From NCBI GenBank assembly GCA_910585405.1, contig CAJUDO010000008.1, positions 31,053-95,052 on the forward strand: a stretch of 64,000 nt of DNA. Reading direction: 5' to 3'. Position 1 is the first letter of the stretch. Each line of letters starts with the position of its first letter. The notes beneath the pieces are model-generated. The model saw only the letters and a program-made list of their open reading frames with translations, was not told where the DNA came from and made no database searches. Shown here one piece after another: positions 50,649-59,885 of this stretch. Position numbers and translations under genes: made by a program. Source of the stretch: an uncultured Peptococcaceae bacterium. GTDB taxonomy: Bacteria; Bacillota; Peptococcia; Peptococcales; Peptococcaceae.

Positions 50649-51599
50649 TTATCTCGTAGTTTTGCAAATGCTTTCGAACCGTTTTACATCGTCAGATGAT
50701 GTAATGTGCCATGGTGTGATGGCATTATTTTTTACATAGTCAAGGAAAAGCTGCGCCGCTGCTGAAAGAGTGCGCCGCCGATCCCAAGACAGCGTAACTT
50801 GTAAATGCGATTCAGGATTAGTGAGTTCAACGATATTACAATATTCTGCGCAGGTTTGTCTGTCCTTTTCGTTTTGTATAGAAGATTTTAGTGTAACAAT
50901 GGCGGCATTGATCGGAATTAGCATTCGTTCTAATAATCCCCGATCACCCTCAAAGATAATATTGGGTTTGATATTGATCGCTCTGCTGAGAATGTCAATA
51001 GAACGGGGCGCATGCTCCGATGGTGGCAACGCAATAAAAGGTATTTTTTCAAATTCGGCAAAATCACAGGGCGATTTTGGGATAGATGGAAGCCCTAACG
51101 GTGCCAGAACGACATAATCATCTTCCCAAAGTATGTAAGAATCAAAAGCAGGGTTTTGAGGAACTTGTGAAAAGATTCCAAAGTCTACAGAACCATTTAG
51201 TATCCCCAGTTCAATTTTTTCCATCGTGGTCACAAAATGGCGAATAGAGAGATCTTGATTTTGGTTGACGAATTTTGGTAACCATTCTCTAAGATAAAGG
51301 GAGTCAGGGGACGCAATGGTAATTGCCCTATTTTGTCTCTGTTCCATTTCATCAATTTCGGTGTGAATGTTATCCAATTCACGCAGAATATTATTTGTAT
51401 GTTCCAAAACGATACGACCGTAATTATTTAAAACAATATTCCGTCCCTGGCGGTCAAAGAGTTGAACCCCTAATTCATTTTCAATGCGAGAAAGTGTGTT
51501 GCTGAGGGATGGCTGAGAAATCATAAGCTTATTAGCCGCTTTTGTGATGTGTTGACATTCGGCAATGGTTTTAAAATACTGCAATTGTAAAAGTTCCAT
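50649..51599 (-). CDS. LysR-family transcriptional regulator
   Basis: 316 aa. HTH MELLQLQYFKTIAECQHITK ... SQPSLSNTLSRIENELGVQL and an effector domain (AITIASPDSLYLREWLPKFV, GSVDFGIFSQVPQ). AAGGAGG lies 7-8 nt before ATG. Convergent with the BMC operon and divergent from the MFS transporter at 52184, so the transporter is the likely target. Confidence 0.92.
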   Translation of the reverse strand: MELLQLQYFKTIAECQHITKAANKLMISQPSLSNTLSRIENELGVQLFDRQGRNIVLNNYGRIVLEHTNNILRELDNIHTEIDEMEQRQNRAITIASPDSLYLREWLPKFVNQNQDLSIRHFVTTMEKIELGILNGSVDFGIFSQVPQNPAFDSYILWEDDYVVLAPLGLPSIPKSPCDFAEFEKIPFIALPPSEHAPRSIDILSRAINIKPNIIFEGDRGLLERMLIPINAAIVTLKSSIQNEKDRQTCAEYCNIVELTNPESHLQVTLSWDRRRTLSAAAQLFLDYVKNNAITPWHITSSDDVKRFESICKTTR

Positions 51600-52004
51600 G
51601 AAAAAACCTCCTTACGTATATTCTGGTTGAAGTAGATTAAACTATAATGTATATCAGGGAAAATGGATAATTTTCAAGTGATTTTTATATTTTTGATAAA
51701 GTATTAGAAAAAAGCGCATTTTCCTGATAGTATGTTACTAATAAGATAAATTAATCGGATGCCGTTTTAATTTGTCCAGTAAGGCAGAGAAATCATTGGC
51801 ACAAAGATGATTGTGCAGAAGCATAATCAGGATTTATAGTTTGAATATATTTATGAAAGTATTATAATGAAAAAAACGAGTATATTCAATAGCTTTTATT
51901 CACATTGCTGAAAAAAATAAGTCATATCAACCAATATTATGCTAATGCACAATCTATTAGGCAACAATGGTACAGATTTCATTTGTCAAAAGGAGGGAAG
52001 CTCA
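51600..52004. other. Divergent regulatory region between LysR and MFS genes
   Basis: About 400 nt, AT-rich, no gene. It includes TATAAT at 51643 and a GTATA...TATAC-like dyad around 51616-51653 that could be part of a LysR binding region, but neither has a convincing partner. The operon leader of the transporter follows. Confidence 0.4.
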
Positions 52005-52064
52005 GTGCAAAAAGGCTCACAGCCTATAATTTCTTGGACAGTAAAATTTGTTCAAAAAAAATAG
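52005..52064 (+). CDS. Possible leader peptide (19 aa) ahead of the MFS gene
   Basis: GTG preceded by AGGAGG at 51991 with an ideal 8-nt spacer, encoding MQKGSQPIISWTVKFVQKK and ending in TAG at 52062. The ribosome site is the best in the 584-nt region, though the frame is too short to judge by composition. It could be an attenuation or translation-coupling leader, or a decayed gene start. Confidence 0.35.
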   Translation: MQKGSQPIISWTVKFVQKK

Positions 52065-52183
52065 ATATATAGAAAATTGTTTCTATATACCTACTAAATA
52101 GCATATGCAAATTTGTTGTCCTAAAAAGTATGATTTTTTGTACAGTTTTTATTATTGCAGTAATTTTAGAAGGGGTGTTTTTT

Positions 52184-53521
52184 ATGGCTTCCGTAACAAT
52201 GGAACAATGTGTTGAAGAAGAAAAAGACGAGCCGCTGGTGTTATTACCTAGAGGAAAACGTATGTTCTTCGTTGCAATTCTTTATTTATGTTTTACTTTC
52301 GATTTAGCCATCCGTTATGGTGTAAACGCAATTTTACCTTTATTACAAAATGACTTGGGAATTAGTGGTACCCAGATCGGTTTATTGAGTAGTGCTGTAT
52401 TTTTAGGTATGGCAATCTTTGTAATGCCATTTTCTTTCTTCGGCGCGCAGTATGGGCAGAAAAAAGCAATCAGCTTGTGCTCGATTTTGTGGTCTGGCGT
52501 AACAGTACTGTGCGGCTTTGCACAAGGTGCTGTTTCTCTGGCATTGCTTCGTTTAGGCGTTGGTGCAGGTAACTCAGCTTATGCGGCTGTATCTACTGAC
52601 ATGCTGACCAGTTGGTATAAGAAATCCTCCTGGGGAAAAGTTTTAGGTCTGTATAACACAGCTATGACAATTGGTGCTGTTGTTGGTATGATTTTATTCG
52701 CAGCTATTGCAGAGACAATGGGCTGGAGAATGTCCTTCTACATCATTGGTGGTATCAGTTTAGTAATCTCTCTGCTGACTTTCTTAATTCCAGATAACAG
52801 AAAAGTATTGGCAGAGCAGAAAGCAAAAGAAGCTGCTGCAAATGGTGGCAAATCCAATGGCGTAGAACAGAAAAAATTAAGCGCAGGTGAAACCTTCAAA
52901 TTCTTATTAACCAATAAAGCATTATTGCTGATGTGCCTAGGTGCTGGGATTGCAGTTATGACGTTAAATATCGGCAGTACTTTCATGTCCATCTACTATG
53001 TAAATATGATGGGTATCAGTGCAACGGCTGCAGCTGGTCTGATTGCATTGAGTACACCAATTGGTTTAGTTGCTTATCCTTTAGGCGGTGCAATTCTTGA
53101 TAAATGGTATCAAAAAGACCGTCGTGCACGTATGTGGATGCCAATGGTTTGTATTGTTCTAGCAGCTGTAATTTTCTTCTTTGGATATAAGATGGTCAGC
53201 GTTCCGATGATTTTGATAGCAGGTGGTTTCTATAACTTAGGGAATACCTCTTTCCACACAGCAGCGCACGAGTTGGTACCTGTATGGTACAAATCCGTAT
53301 CCTATGGGATTTATGTACTGTTTATTCAGCTGTTAGGTGCTGTTGGTCCTACATTGGGCGGTATCATGGTAGATAAGATGGGGGTTCAGGCTGCACTGGT
53401 GAATTCTTCGTTCCTTTTTGCAGCTTCTGCTGTATTACTGTTCTTAGCTGGTGGTATTTATATTAAATACTACAATAGAGCTCGTGAAGAAGAATTGAGT
53501 ACCGGTGTTTGCCCAGAATAA
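52184..53521 (+). CDS. MFS transporter, organic-anion-type
   Basis: 445 aa, twelve helices in two halves with a charged central loop (about 200-230). MFS motif A-like segments are weak (FFGAQYGQKKAISLC in loop 2-3); GNSAYAAVSTDMLTSWYKKS resembles the ACS/OPA anion:cation symporters. Start 52184 has AAGGGGTG upstream; the longer frame from 52130 has none. Probably imports an organic acid or related compound. It lies between the BMC operon and the YtcJ-type gene, but has its own terminator. Confidence 0.85.
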   Translation: MASVTMEQCVEEEKDEPLVLLPRGKRMFFVAILYLCFTFDLAIRYGVNAILPLLQNDLGISGTQIGLLSSAVFLGMAIFVMPFSFFGAQYGQKKAISLCSILWSGVTVLCGFAQGAVSLALLRLGVGAGNSAYAAVSTDMLTSWYKKSSWGKVLGLYNTAMTIGAVVGMILFAAIAETMGWRMSFYIIGGISLVISLLTFLIPDNRKVLAEQKAKEAAANGGKSNGVEQKKLSAGETFKFLLTNKALLLMCLGAGIAVMTLNIGSTFMSIYYVNMMGISATAAAGLIALSTPIGLVAYPLGGAILDKWYQKDRRARMWMPMVCIVLAAVIFFFGYKMVSVPMILIAGGFYNLGNTSFHTAAHELVPVWYKSVSYGIYVLFIQLLGAVGPTLGGIMVDKMGVQAALVNSSFLFAASAVLLFLAGGIYIKYYNRAREEELSTGVCPE

Positions 53522-53566
53522 TCTTGCAGGATATGTCAAGTTGTAAGTAACTTGTAAATCTATATG

Positions 53567-53610
53567 GGGGTGTTGCGTTGGTATTGTGACGCAGCATCCC
53601 TGTTTTTGTT
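53567..53610 (+). terminator. Terminator of the MFS gene
   Basis: 12-bp stem GGGGTGTTGCGT/ACGCAGCATCCC (two wobbles) and TGTTTTTGTT tail. Confidence 0.85.
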
Positions 53611-53762
53611 ATACGATACAAAAACACAAAAATGCGGCAAAAAGTAAATAAAAAAACAGATATTTGTGCTTTTGTATGCTATAATAATAGTGTTAGGCAG
53701 AATTGTATACAGGAAGTCAATATTAAAGAAAAGGTATTATCTTATAAAGAGGGGCGAGCTCT

Positions 53763-55418
53763 ATGAGAACTCTATATTACAATAGCAATGTGATTACCAT
53801 GAATGAAAAACAGCCGAAAGCAGAGGCTGTTTTGGTGGAGGATGGTATGATTGTCGCTGTAGGCAGTAATGAAGAACTGTTAGCGCAGAGTGAGGATGCA
53901 TATTTGACAGATTTGGATGGCGCAACGGTGTTGCCAGGATTTATTGATAGCCACAGCCATTTTTCATCCAGCTATGTATTTCCACGTTTTGACCCTTCTC
54001 CAGTAGGGAAAACGGACAGTGTGAAGGATTTAATTGAAGAGGCAAAAAAATATCTGGCAGAAAATCCAGTAAAAAAAGGCGAATGGTTCGTGGGCATGGG
54101 CTATGACCATGCGCTGTTCGATGGAAAGCTACATCCGACCAAAATGGATTTGGACCAGATTTCTACAGAGATTCCCATTGTTATGATTAATACCAGTGGT
54201 TGGATGTGTGTAGTAAACAGTAAAATTATTGACCTGCTGGGTTTGGATAAAAATACACAGGCGCCGGAAGGCGGATATATTTATTATGATGCAGCAACGG
54301 GTGATTTGAACGGTCAATTTGGTGATACTGCTATGCGCGACTTAATTTTAGCAAAAATGCCGATGCCTAGTGCAGAGAGTATGATAGAAGCCCTTTGCCG
54401 GGCAGAACACATGTATAGCAGCAAAGGATATACGACTGTAGTGGACGGCAGCTTTGAGGCAGATATGCGGCCTCTATTGCAGTTCTGCACAGGCGCAGGT
54501 TTGATTTCCTTGGATGTCAATACGTATTCCCGTGTAGCCAGTGAGAATAAACAGATTTTAGAGGGCATTGCTACACCGGAGGCGACGTATCGTACGCACT
54601 TCAAAATTGCTGGTGCTAAAGTGATTCTTGACGGTTCTCCGCAAATTCGCACTGCGTGGCTGACGGAACCCTATTTTCAACCGCCGGAAGAAGGGACAGA
54701 GGGCTATTGTGGGCAAGGCACGTTCGGTGATATTCAACGTGTTGTGGCGTTATTCAAAGAGTGCATGAATAACAGATGGCAACTTTTGATGCAGTGTAAC
54801 GGAGATGCGGCTATTGATCAGTGCTTAGATGCCTATGAACAGGCGTTAGAGGAAACTGGCCTTATTGAGGATTTGCGTCCTGTATTGGTTCATTGTCAAA
54901 CCATTCGGGAGGATCAGCTGGACCGTATTCAGCATTTGGGGATTTTGCCGAGCTTCTTCCATGACCATGTTTATTATTGGGGAGATTGGTATCAAAATAT
55001 TGTATTAGGAGAAAAACGAGCTTGTAGAATCAGTCCTTTAGGTTCCGCAGCTAAAAGAGGTATGCGTTTTACTATGCATCAGGATTGTCCAGTGGGGCCG
55101 CCAAATGTCATGTTGATGCTGAGCACGGCAGTGACCCGCCATACCAGAACAGGAAAGCCACTGGGAACGGAGTATGCAGTTGACATGATGACTGCGTTGA
55201 AGGCTGTTACGATTGATGCTGCATACCAGTGCTTTGATGAAAAAATAAAAGGTTCTCTGGAACCTGGGAAGTATGGTGATATGGTGGTGCTGGATGCAGA
55301 CCCGATGACAATTACACCGGAAGATATTCGCCATATTCAGGTATTGGCTACGATTAAAGAAGGAAAGATTATTTATCAGGCTGATGATGTAGAATGCGTG
55401 GATTGCATCAATGATTAA
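53763..55418 (+). CDS. YtcJ-like metal-dependent amidohydrolase
   Basis: 551 aa amidohydrolase_3 family. Typical N-terminal beta-sandwich (LYYNSNVITMNEKQPKAEAV), metal-binding HxH in LPGFIDSHSHFSSSYVF, later VHCQTIREDQLDRIQ, MHQDCPVGPPNVML, and the C-terminal LEPGKYGDMVVLDADP. The metal ligands are intact, unlike the two amidohydrolase_2-fold proteins. Relatives include N-substituted formamide deformylase and exoenzyme regulators; the substrate here is unknown. Own leader after the MFS terminator, same direction. Confidence 0.88.
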   Translation: MRTLYYNSNVITMNEKQPKAEAVLVEDGMIVAVGSNEELLAQSEDAYLTDLDGATVLPGFIDSHSHFSSSYVFPRFDPSPVGKTDSVKDLIEEAKKYLAENPVKKGEWFVGMGYDHALFDGKLHPTKMDLDQISTEIPIVMINTSGWMCVVNSKIIDLLGLDKNTQAPEGGYIYYDAATGDLNGQFGDTAMRDLILAKMPMPSAESMIEALCRAEHMYSSKGYTTVVDGSFEADMRPLLQFCTGAGLISLDVNTYSRVASENKQILEGIATPEATYRTHFKIAGAKVILDGSPQIRTAWLTEPYFQPPEEGTEGYCGQGTFGDIQRVVALFKECMNNRWQLLMQCNGDAAIDQCLDAYEQALEETGLIEDLRPVLVHCQTIREDQLDRIQHLGILPSFFHDHVYYWGDWYQNIVLGEKRACRISPLGSAAKRGMRFTMHQDCPVGPPNVMLMLSTAVTRHTRTGKPLGTEYAVDMMTALKAVTIDAAYQCFDEKIKGSLEPGKYGDMVVLDADPMTITPEDIRHIQVLATIKEGKIIYQADDVECVDCIND

Positions 55419-55451
55419 AAAGTAGATTGAAAAATAAAAACTGCTTAAAAT

Positions 55452-55499
55452 AAAACGCTGTTTCAAACCAATGTGTGGTTCTGGAACAGCGTTTTATTT
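55452..55499. terminator. Bidirectional terminator
   Basis: AAAACGCTGTT and AACAGCGTTTT arms with an inner AACCA/TGGTT pairing and an AT tail. It serves the YtcJ-like gene and the convergent gene at 55517. Confidence 0.9.
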
Positions 55500-55516
55500 T
55501 GAGGGAGAAATTGATA

Positions 55517-56173
55517 CTATTGACAAGAAATCATCTTTCCTTTTTTTATAATTTGCATCGGTGGCAGACCGCTGCAACCGGTGGCAAGAATTTGTATATC
55601 ATTACGGCTGATTGCCAGTAAATCTAAGGGCGTCGACAAAGAACTGCCGTCTAAGAGAAACAGGGTGCCGTGTTGGGCATCGGTAAGAAACTGCATAACC
55701 TGCTGGCGGTTTTGCTCGGTGAGCTGAAGGAACTGTACCCGCTGAAAGCTTTGCTGTAATGTCACCAGGACGCCCAGTTTATGAGTCTGTGTCAGCATAC
55801 TGCTTTGTACAGGAAGTGTTTCAGCAGGGGCATCACCGACAGTCAGTGTATCGAAAGCGCGGCGCATCAACATCGCACCATTTTTATCGTACAGTTCTTC
55901 TTCATCTACCAGGAAAGATTGATTTTCTGTTGTACTTTTAGCGAACCACAGATATTCATTGTGTGCAGCCTGAAAGGTCATGCGGCTGATGGCATTGGCA
56001 AACTTGCTTTGTGCCTCTCCTCGGCCAAAGCAAGTTAGTGCAAAGATGATCTGTAATAATTGTACTGGCAATTGTGCATCGTCACAGGTGAAGTTGGCAC
56101 GTAAAGGAAATGTGATCCGTCTCCAGTTGGTGGCAGTAGACTTTTCACGGTATTCTAATTGTGTGATAAACAT
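55517..56173 (-). CDS. Unrecognised soluble protein
   Basis: 218 aa from ATG 56173, with GAGAGGA 8-9 nt upstream; the TTG at 56182 is too close to that site. No family recognised, no membrane segment. It is alpha/beta with a Gln-rich middle (LQQSFQRVQFLQLTEQNRQQ) and an ending LATGCSGLPPMQIIKKGKMI. Lies downstream of rpmB on the same strand, about 90 nt away, possibly co-transcribed. Confidence 0.65.
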   Translation of the reverse strand: MFITQLEYREKSTATNWRRITFPLRANFTCDDAQLPVQLLQIIFALTCFGRGEAQSKFANAISRMTFQAAHNEYLWFAKSTTENQSFLVDEEELYDKNGAMLMRRAFDTLTVGDAPAETLPVQSSMLTQTHKLGVLVTLQQSFQRVQFLQLTEQNRQQVMQFLTDAQHGTLFLLDGSSLSTPLDLLAISRNDIQILATGCSGLPPMQIIKKGKMISCQ

Positions 56174-56264
56174 AAAACTCAATCCTCTCGAAAAAGATTT
56201 TGACTAATCCTTGAAATGATGTAGAAAATAAAAAAGGCACCCTGCAATACAAGGTGCGAAATGA

Positions 56265-56456
56265 CTAGTTTGCTCTCTGAACCTTACCGGAACGCAAGCA
56301 ACGAGTGCATACATTAATTTTCTTTGGTGTACCGTTCACAACAACTCTTACTTTCTGGATGTTTGGCATCCATTTCTTTTTTGTTCTGATATGGGAGTGG
56401 CTGACTTGCATACCAACGTGGCCACCTTTACCGCAGATTTCACATTTTCTAGACAT
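56265..56456 (-). CDS. rpmB: 50S ribosomal protein L28
   Basis: 63 aa, MSRKCEICGKGGHVGMQVSH, then KKWMPNIQKVRVVVNGTPKK and CTRCLRSGKV, the four-Cys zinc form. ATG 56456 is the family start; GTG 56459 is in frame just before. GGGAGGTG precedes it. Confidence 0.97.
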   Translation of the reverse strand: MSRKCEICGKGGHVGMQVSHSHIRTKKKWMPNIQKVRVVVNGTPKKINVCTRCLRSGKVQRAN

Positions 56457-56515
56457 CACTGTACACCTCCCTCAATGATCTGATCTATCTTCTATATTTT
56501 GAAATCACTTGTATT

Positions 56516-56544
56516 ATTGTAGCAGAAAGACCTATTGAATGCAA
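56516..56544 (-). promoter_or_regulatory. Sigma-A promoter for rpmB
   Basis: On the minus strand: TTGCAT (56544-56539), 17-nt spacer, TACAAT (56521-56516). The rest of the gap to 56828 shows only a TATAAT at 56783 that may serve the SDR gene. Confidence 0.7.
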
Positions 56545-56828
56545 GATAAATTTTTGCATTTTTTGAAAATCAGCAGGCTAAATTGCAATAACAAATAGGA
56601 CAGAAAGAAAAGGACCAGAAGAGGAAGGAAAACCAAGGATTTTACAAAGCAAATGGTCAATTCAGTTTTGGATGTTTAAAATTACTGCGACAGAAAAATC
56701 AACGCATAATGCAAAAGGGGAAAAATACTGAAAGAGTGGAAACTATTAAAAACTTGCAGGGAAAATGGGAATGTCGATGTGTTATAATAGAAACAATTAG
56801 AAAATGGCTTGTGAAAGAAGGGTATAGA

Positions 56829-57581
56829 ATGGAACAGCAGACTCAAAAAGATGTGGTATTAATCACTGGAGCTTCTGGCGGAATAGGGCAGGCGACAGCG
56901 CAGCGTTTTGCTTTAGCAGGATATCCGGTGGTGCTGCATTATCATAACAATGAGCAAAAGGCAATGTGCACTGCACAGCAGTTGGAAGCGCAGGGATGCA
57001 GGGTTTTGTTGGAGCGGGCTGATTTGAGGGATAGCAGACAGGTAGAAGCGATGGTGCAGCGTATTGCAGAATATTGGGGGCCGGTCGAGATTTTGGTGAA
57101 TAATGCAGGCATAGCGCAGCAAAAATTATTTACGGACATTACGGACGAAGAGTGGCGCGATATGTTTGCGGTACATGTGGATGGCGCTTTTTACTGCGCA
57201 CGGGCGGTACTGCCTAGCATGATTCATCGACGTGCAGGCTGTATTGTCAATATATCCTCTATGTGGGGGCAAACTGGTGGCTCATGTGAGGTGCATTATT
57301 CGGCTGCAAAAGGCGCATTGCAGGCGATGACAAAAGCATTGGCCAAAGAGGTAGGTCCATCTGGGGTGCGTGTGAATTGTGTAGCTCCTGGAGTGATTTT
57401 GACAGAGATGAACACTGCAATGTTTGATGGAGAAACTTTGGATGATTTGCGGAAGGAAACACCTTTGGAGCAACTGGGCATGCCGCAGGATGTGGCAAAT
57501 ATGATTTATTTTCTCTGTACAGCAGAAGCAGCTTACATTACAGGACAGGTCATAGGAGTTAACGGAGGAATGGTGATTTAG
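56829..57581 (+). CDS. Short-chain dehydrogenase/reductase (FabG-like)
   Basis: 250 aa classical SDR. Cofactor motif VLITGASGGIGQATAQRFA, NNAG (VEILVNNAGIAQQ), catalytic Ser in IVNISSMWG and YxxxK in HYSAAKGALQAM. Similar to 3-oxoacyl-ACP reductases, but it stands alone without other fatty-acid genes (acpP, fabF), so another ketone/alcohol substrate is possible. The frame can be opened back to 56709, but GAAGGG lies 7 nt before 56829 and the family N-terminus starts there. Confidence 0.88.
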   Translation: MEQQTQKDVVLITGASGGIGQATAQRFALAGYPVVLHYHNNEQKAMCTAQQLEAQGCRVLLERADLRDSRQVEAMVQRIAEYWGPVEILVNNAGIAQQKLFTDITDEEWRDMFAVHVDGAFYCARAVLPSMIHRRAGCIVNISSMWGQTGGSCEVHYSAAKGALQAMTKALAKEVGPSGVRVNCVAPGVILTEMNTAMFDGETLDDLRKETPLEQLGMPQDVANMIYFLCTAEAAYITGQVIGVNGGMVI

Positions 57582-57622
57582 CAATACAAAAGAAAATATC
57601 TAGAGAATACAGTATTCTTTCC

Positions 57623-57655
57623 AAAGAACAGGTTGCGTGCAGCCTGTTCTTTGTG
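57623..57655. terminator. Terminator-like hairpin after the SDR gene
   Basis: AAAGAACAGG/CCTGTTCTTT 10-bp stem with a 10-nt loop; the U-tract is short. A palindrome AGAATAC-A-GTATTCT lies just before at 57603-57617. The region 57656-57935 has no gene; it holds a GAATGTCT/AGACATTC hairpin (57887-57911) just before the ribosome site of the next gene. Confidence 0.65.
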
Positions 57656-57935
57656 TAAAGAGAAGAGGTTATCAGCAAAAAAAGTGAAACGCATGATATT
57701 GGGCGAAAACCTATATATAGAGCAGTTTTTTGTCAAAAAGAAAAAATTTTTTCCCAGAAAAAAAGAATAATTCGGTAACTTGTTTTAACTATTCAAAAGA
57801 TAGCTTGTATTTAGATTAGTTTATATTATCGAAAAGGGGGTTGCAATTTTGCTGCTGGTTTAGTATGATATCTACATACAAAAGACGAATGTCTACAATA
57901 CAAAGACATTCTAGTCTGAAGGGGGAAAAGGAATT

Positions 57936-59318
57936 ATGGTTCAAACAATTGAAAGCGTTAATGGTATTATTAACGGCTTTGTGTGGGGCCCGGTTATGTT
58001 GGCGTTGCTGGTTGGTACCGGTATTTTGCTGACAGTGATGGCAGGCTTCCCGCAAATTACAAAATTAGGTACGATTATGAAAAGTACCGTGGGCAGTCTG
58101 TTCGGGCAGGATGCACACAAAAAAGACGAAGCTAGTATCTCGCCTTATCAGGCAGTGGCAACAGCTTTGGCTTCCACAGTCGGTACTGGTAACATCACCG
58201 GTGTTGCCACTGCAATTGTGGCCGGGGGTCCTGGTGCAGTATTTTGGATGTGGATCAGTGCATTATTCGGTACAATGACAAAGTTTGCCGAAGTAACACT
58301 GGCTGTAAAATTCCGTCAGAAGAATGAAAAAGGCGAGTGGGTCGGCGGTCCAATGTACTACATGGAAAACGGGCTGAACATGAAATGGCTGGGCGTGATA
58401 TTTGCCTGCTTTGCGACCCTGGCATCCTTCGGGATTGGGAATATGACCCAGGCCAATTCCATTGCTGCTGCGCTGCAGCAGACCTTACACATTGACCCGA
58501 AAATTACTGGTGCAATTATCATGGTCATTGTAGCGGTCGTAATTTTAGGCGGGATTAAACGTATCGCTCAGGTAACAGAAAAACTGGTGCCGGTTATGGG
58601 TGTTATTTATGTAGCGTTAGGTATAATTACCATCGTGATGAATGCTGGCAAACTGCCTGCAGCCTTTGCGGTAATCTTCCAGGGTGCATTTAATCCATCT
58701 GCAGTAGCTGGTGGTGTGTTGGGTTACACCATCATGAATGCAATCCGTTTCGGTTTTGCCCGCGGCGTGTTCTCCAATGAAGCCGGTTTAGGTTCTGCGC
58801 CGATTGCCCATGCTGCTTCCAGTACAGACAATCCAGTAAAACAGGGTATGTGGGGTGCATTTGAGGTTATCTTCGATACCTTTATCATTTGTACAATTAC
58901 TGCGTTGGTAGTCGTTATGTCCGGTCTGTGGGGACCTGAAGGCGCTGGTTTAGACGGCGCTGCACTGTCCATCGCAGCGTTCCAGAACTCTGTAGGTATT
59001 TTTGGTGCCGCAGGTGTTACAATCGGTACAGTATTGTTCGCTTTATCCACCTTACTGGGCTGGAGCTACTATGGTGAGAAATCCATTGAATATCTGTTCA
59101 AAGGAAGTTCTATTGTAGGCGGCGTAAAATTAGGTTATAAAATTGTATTTATCCTCTTGACCTTTGTTGGTTCTATCGGCGGATTAAAGTTAATCTGGGA
59201 TATCGCAGATACGCTGAATGGTTTGATGGCAATCCCGAACTTGATTGCATTAATTCTGTTGAGTGGCACTGTGACCAAACTGGTAAAAGAATATTTCAGA
59301 GAACAGAAAAAAGCTTAA
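57936..59318 (+). CDS. Alanine/glycine:cation symporter (AGCS family)
   Basis: 460 aa, about eleven helices. Family motifs: ATALASTVGTGNITGVATAI near residue 70, GPGAVFWMWISALFGTMTKF, WVGGPMYYMENGL, and FGFARGVFSNEAGLGSAPIA, as in AlsT/AgcS. Imports alanine or glycine with sodium or protons. AAGGGGGAAAAGG precedes ATG. Confidence 0.93.
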   Translation: MVQTIESVNGIINGFVWGPVMLALLVGTGILLTVMAGFPQITKLGTIMKSTVGSLFGQDAHKKDEASISPYQAVATALASTVGTGNITGVATAIVAGGPGAVFWMWISALFGTMTKFAEVTLAVKFRQKNEKGEWVGGPMYYMENGLNMKWLGVIFACFATLASFGIGNMTQANSIAAALQQTLHIDPKITGAIIMVIVAVVILGGIKRIAQVTEKLVPVMGVIYVALGIITIVMNAGKLPAAFAVIFQGAFNPSAVAGGVLGYTIMNAIRFGFARGVFSNEAGLGSAPIAHAASSTDNPVKQGMWGAFEVIFDTFIICTITALVVVMSGLWGPEGAGLDGAALSIAAFQNSVGIFGAAGVTIGTVLFALSTLLGWSYYGEKSIEYLFKGSSIVGGVKLGYKIVFILLTFVGSIGGLKLIWDIADTLNGLMAIPNLIALILLSGTVTKLVKEYFREQKKA

Positions 59319-59339
59319 TCAAAAAAAATACAGCATATA

Positions 59340-59372
59340 GGGGGGCCAAATCTTGGCCTCCCCCTTTTATTT
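59340..59372 (+). terminator. Terminator of the AGCS gene
   Basis: GGGGGGCCAA paired with TTGGCCTCCCCC (one bulge) and a TTTTATTT tail. Confidence 0.88.
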
Positions 59373-59480
59373 GTAATGGATTCATTCTTATATAAAAGAA
59401 GGCGTTGGATAAAAATAGTTACATACACAGCGAAAAAAATATGTTATAATAAAACAGATTATATTTTTGGGGAGTTTTCT

Positions 59481-59885
59481 ATGCTATTTGATGATACATA
59501 CGAAGGAAATCCGGCCGAACTGCCGGGACTAACATTAGCCTATATTGGTGATGCCGTGTACGAATTATATGTACGGCAGCAAGTGTTGAAACAGAGCGTG
59601 AAGGCCCATACATTGCATCAGTTGGCAGTACGCCGTGTAAATAATAATACGCAGGCGGCGCTTTTGATGAAATTAGAGCCGGAACTTAGCGAACAAGAAT
59701 TGGGTATTGCTCGGAGGGGACGAAATGCCAAGGGTATTGTACCGAAAAATGCAGATGTACAAACCTACCGCAAGAGTACAGGTATGGAAGCGTTGGTAGG
59801 ATATTTGTATTTGAAAAAGGATGCTGAGCGGTTGCAATGGGTTTTAGAACAAATTGAAGAGGTGGTATGCCATGGAAATCACTAA
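59481..59885 (+). CDS. mrnC: Mini-ribonuclease III
   Basis: 134 aa RNase III catalytic domain without a dsRNA-binding domain. LTLAYIGDAVYELYVRQQVL holds the acidic catalytic residues; RRGRNAKGIVPKNADVQTYR and STGMEALVGYLYL complete the fold. It matures 23S rRNA ends. GGGGAG lies 8 nt before ATG 59481; the frame back to 59376 has no site. Overlaps thyX by 14 nt. Confidence 0.94.
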   Translation: MLFDDTYEGNPAELPGLTLAYIGDAVYELYVRQQVLKQSVKAHTLHQLAVRRVNNNTQAALLMKLEPELSEQELGIARRGRNAKGIVPKNADVQTYRKSTGMEALVGYLYLKKDAERLQWVLEQIEEVVCHGNH

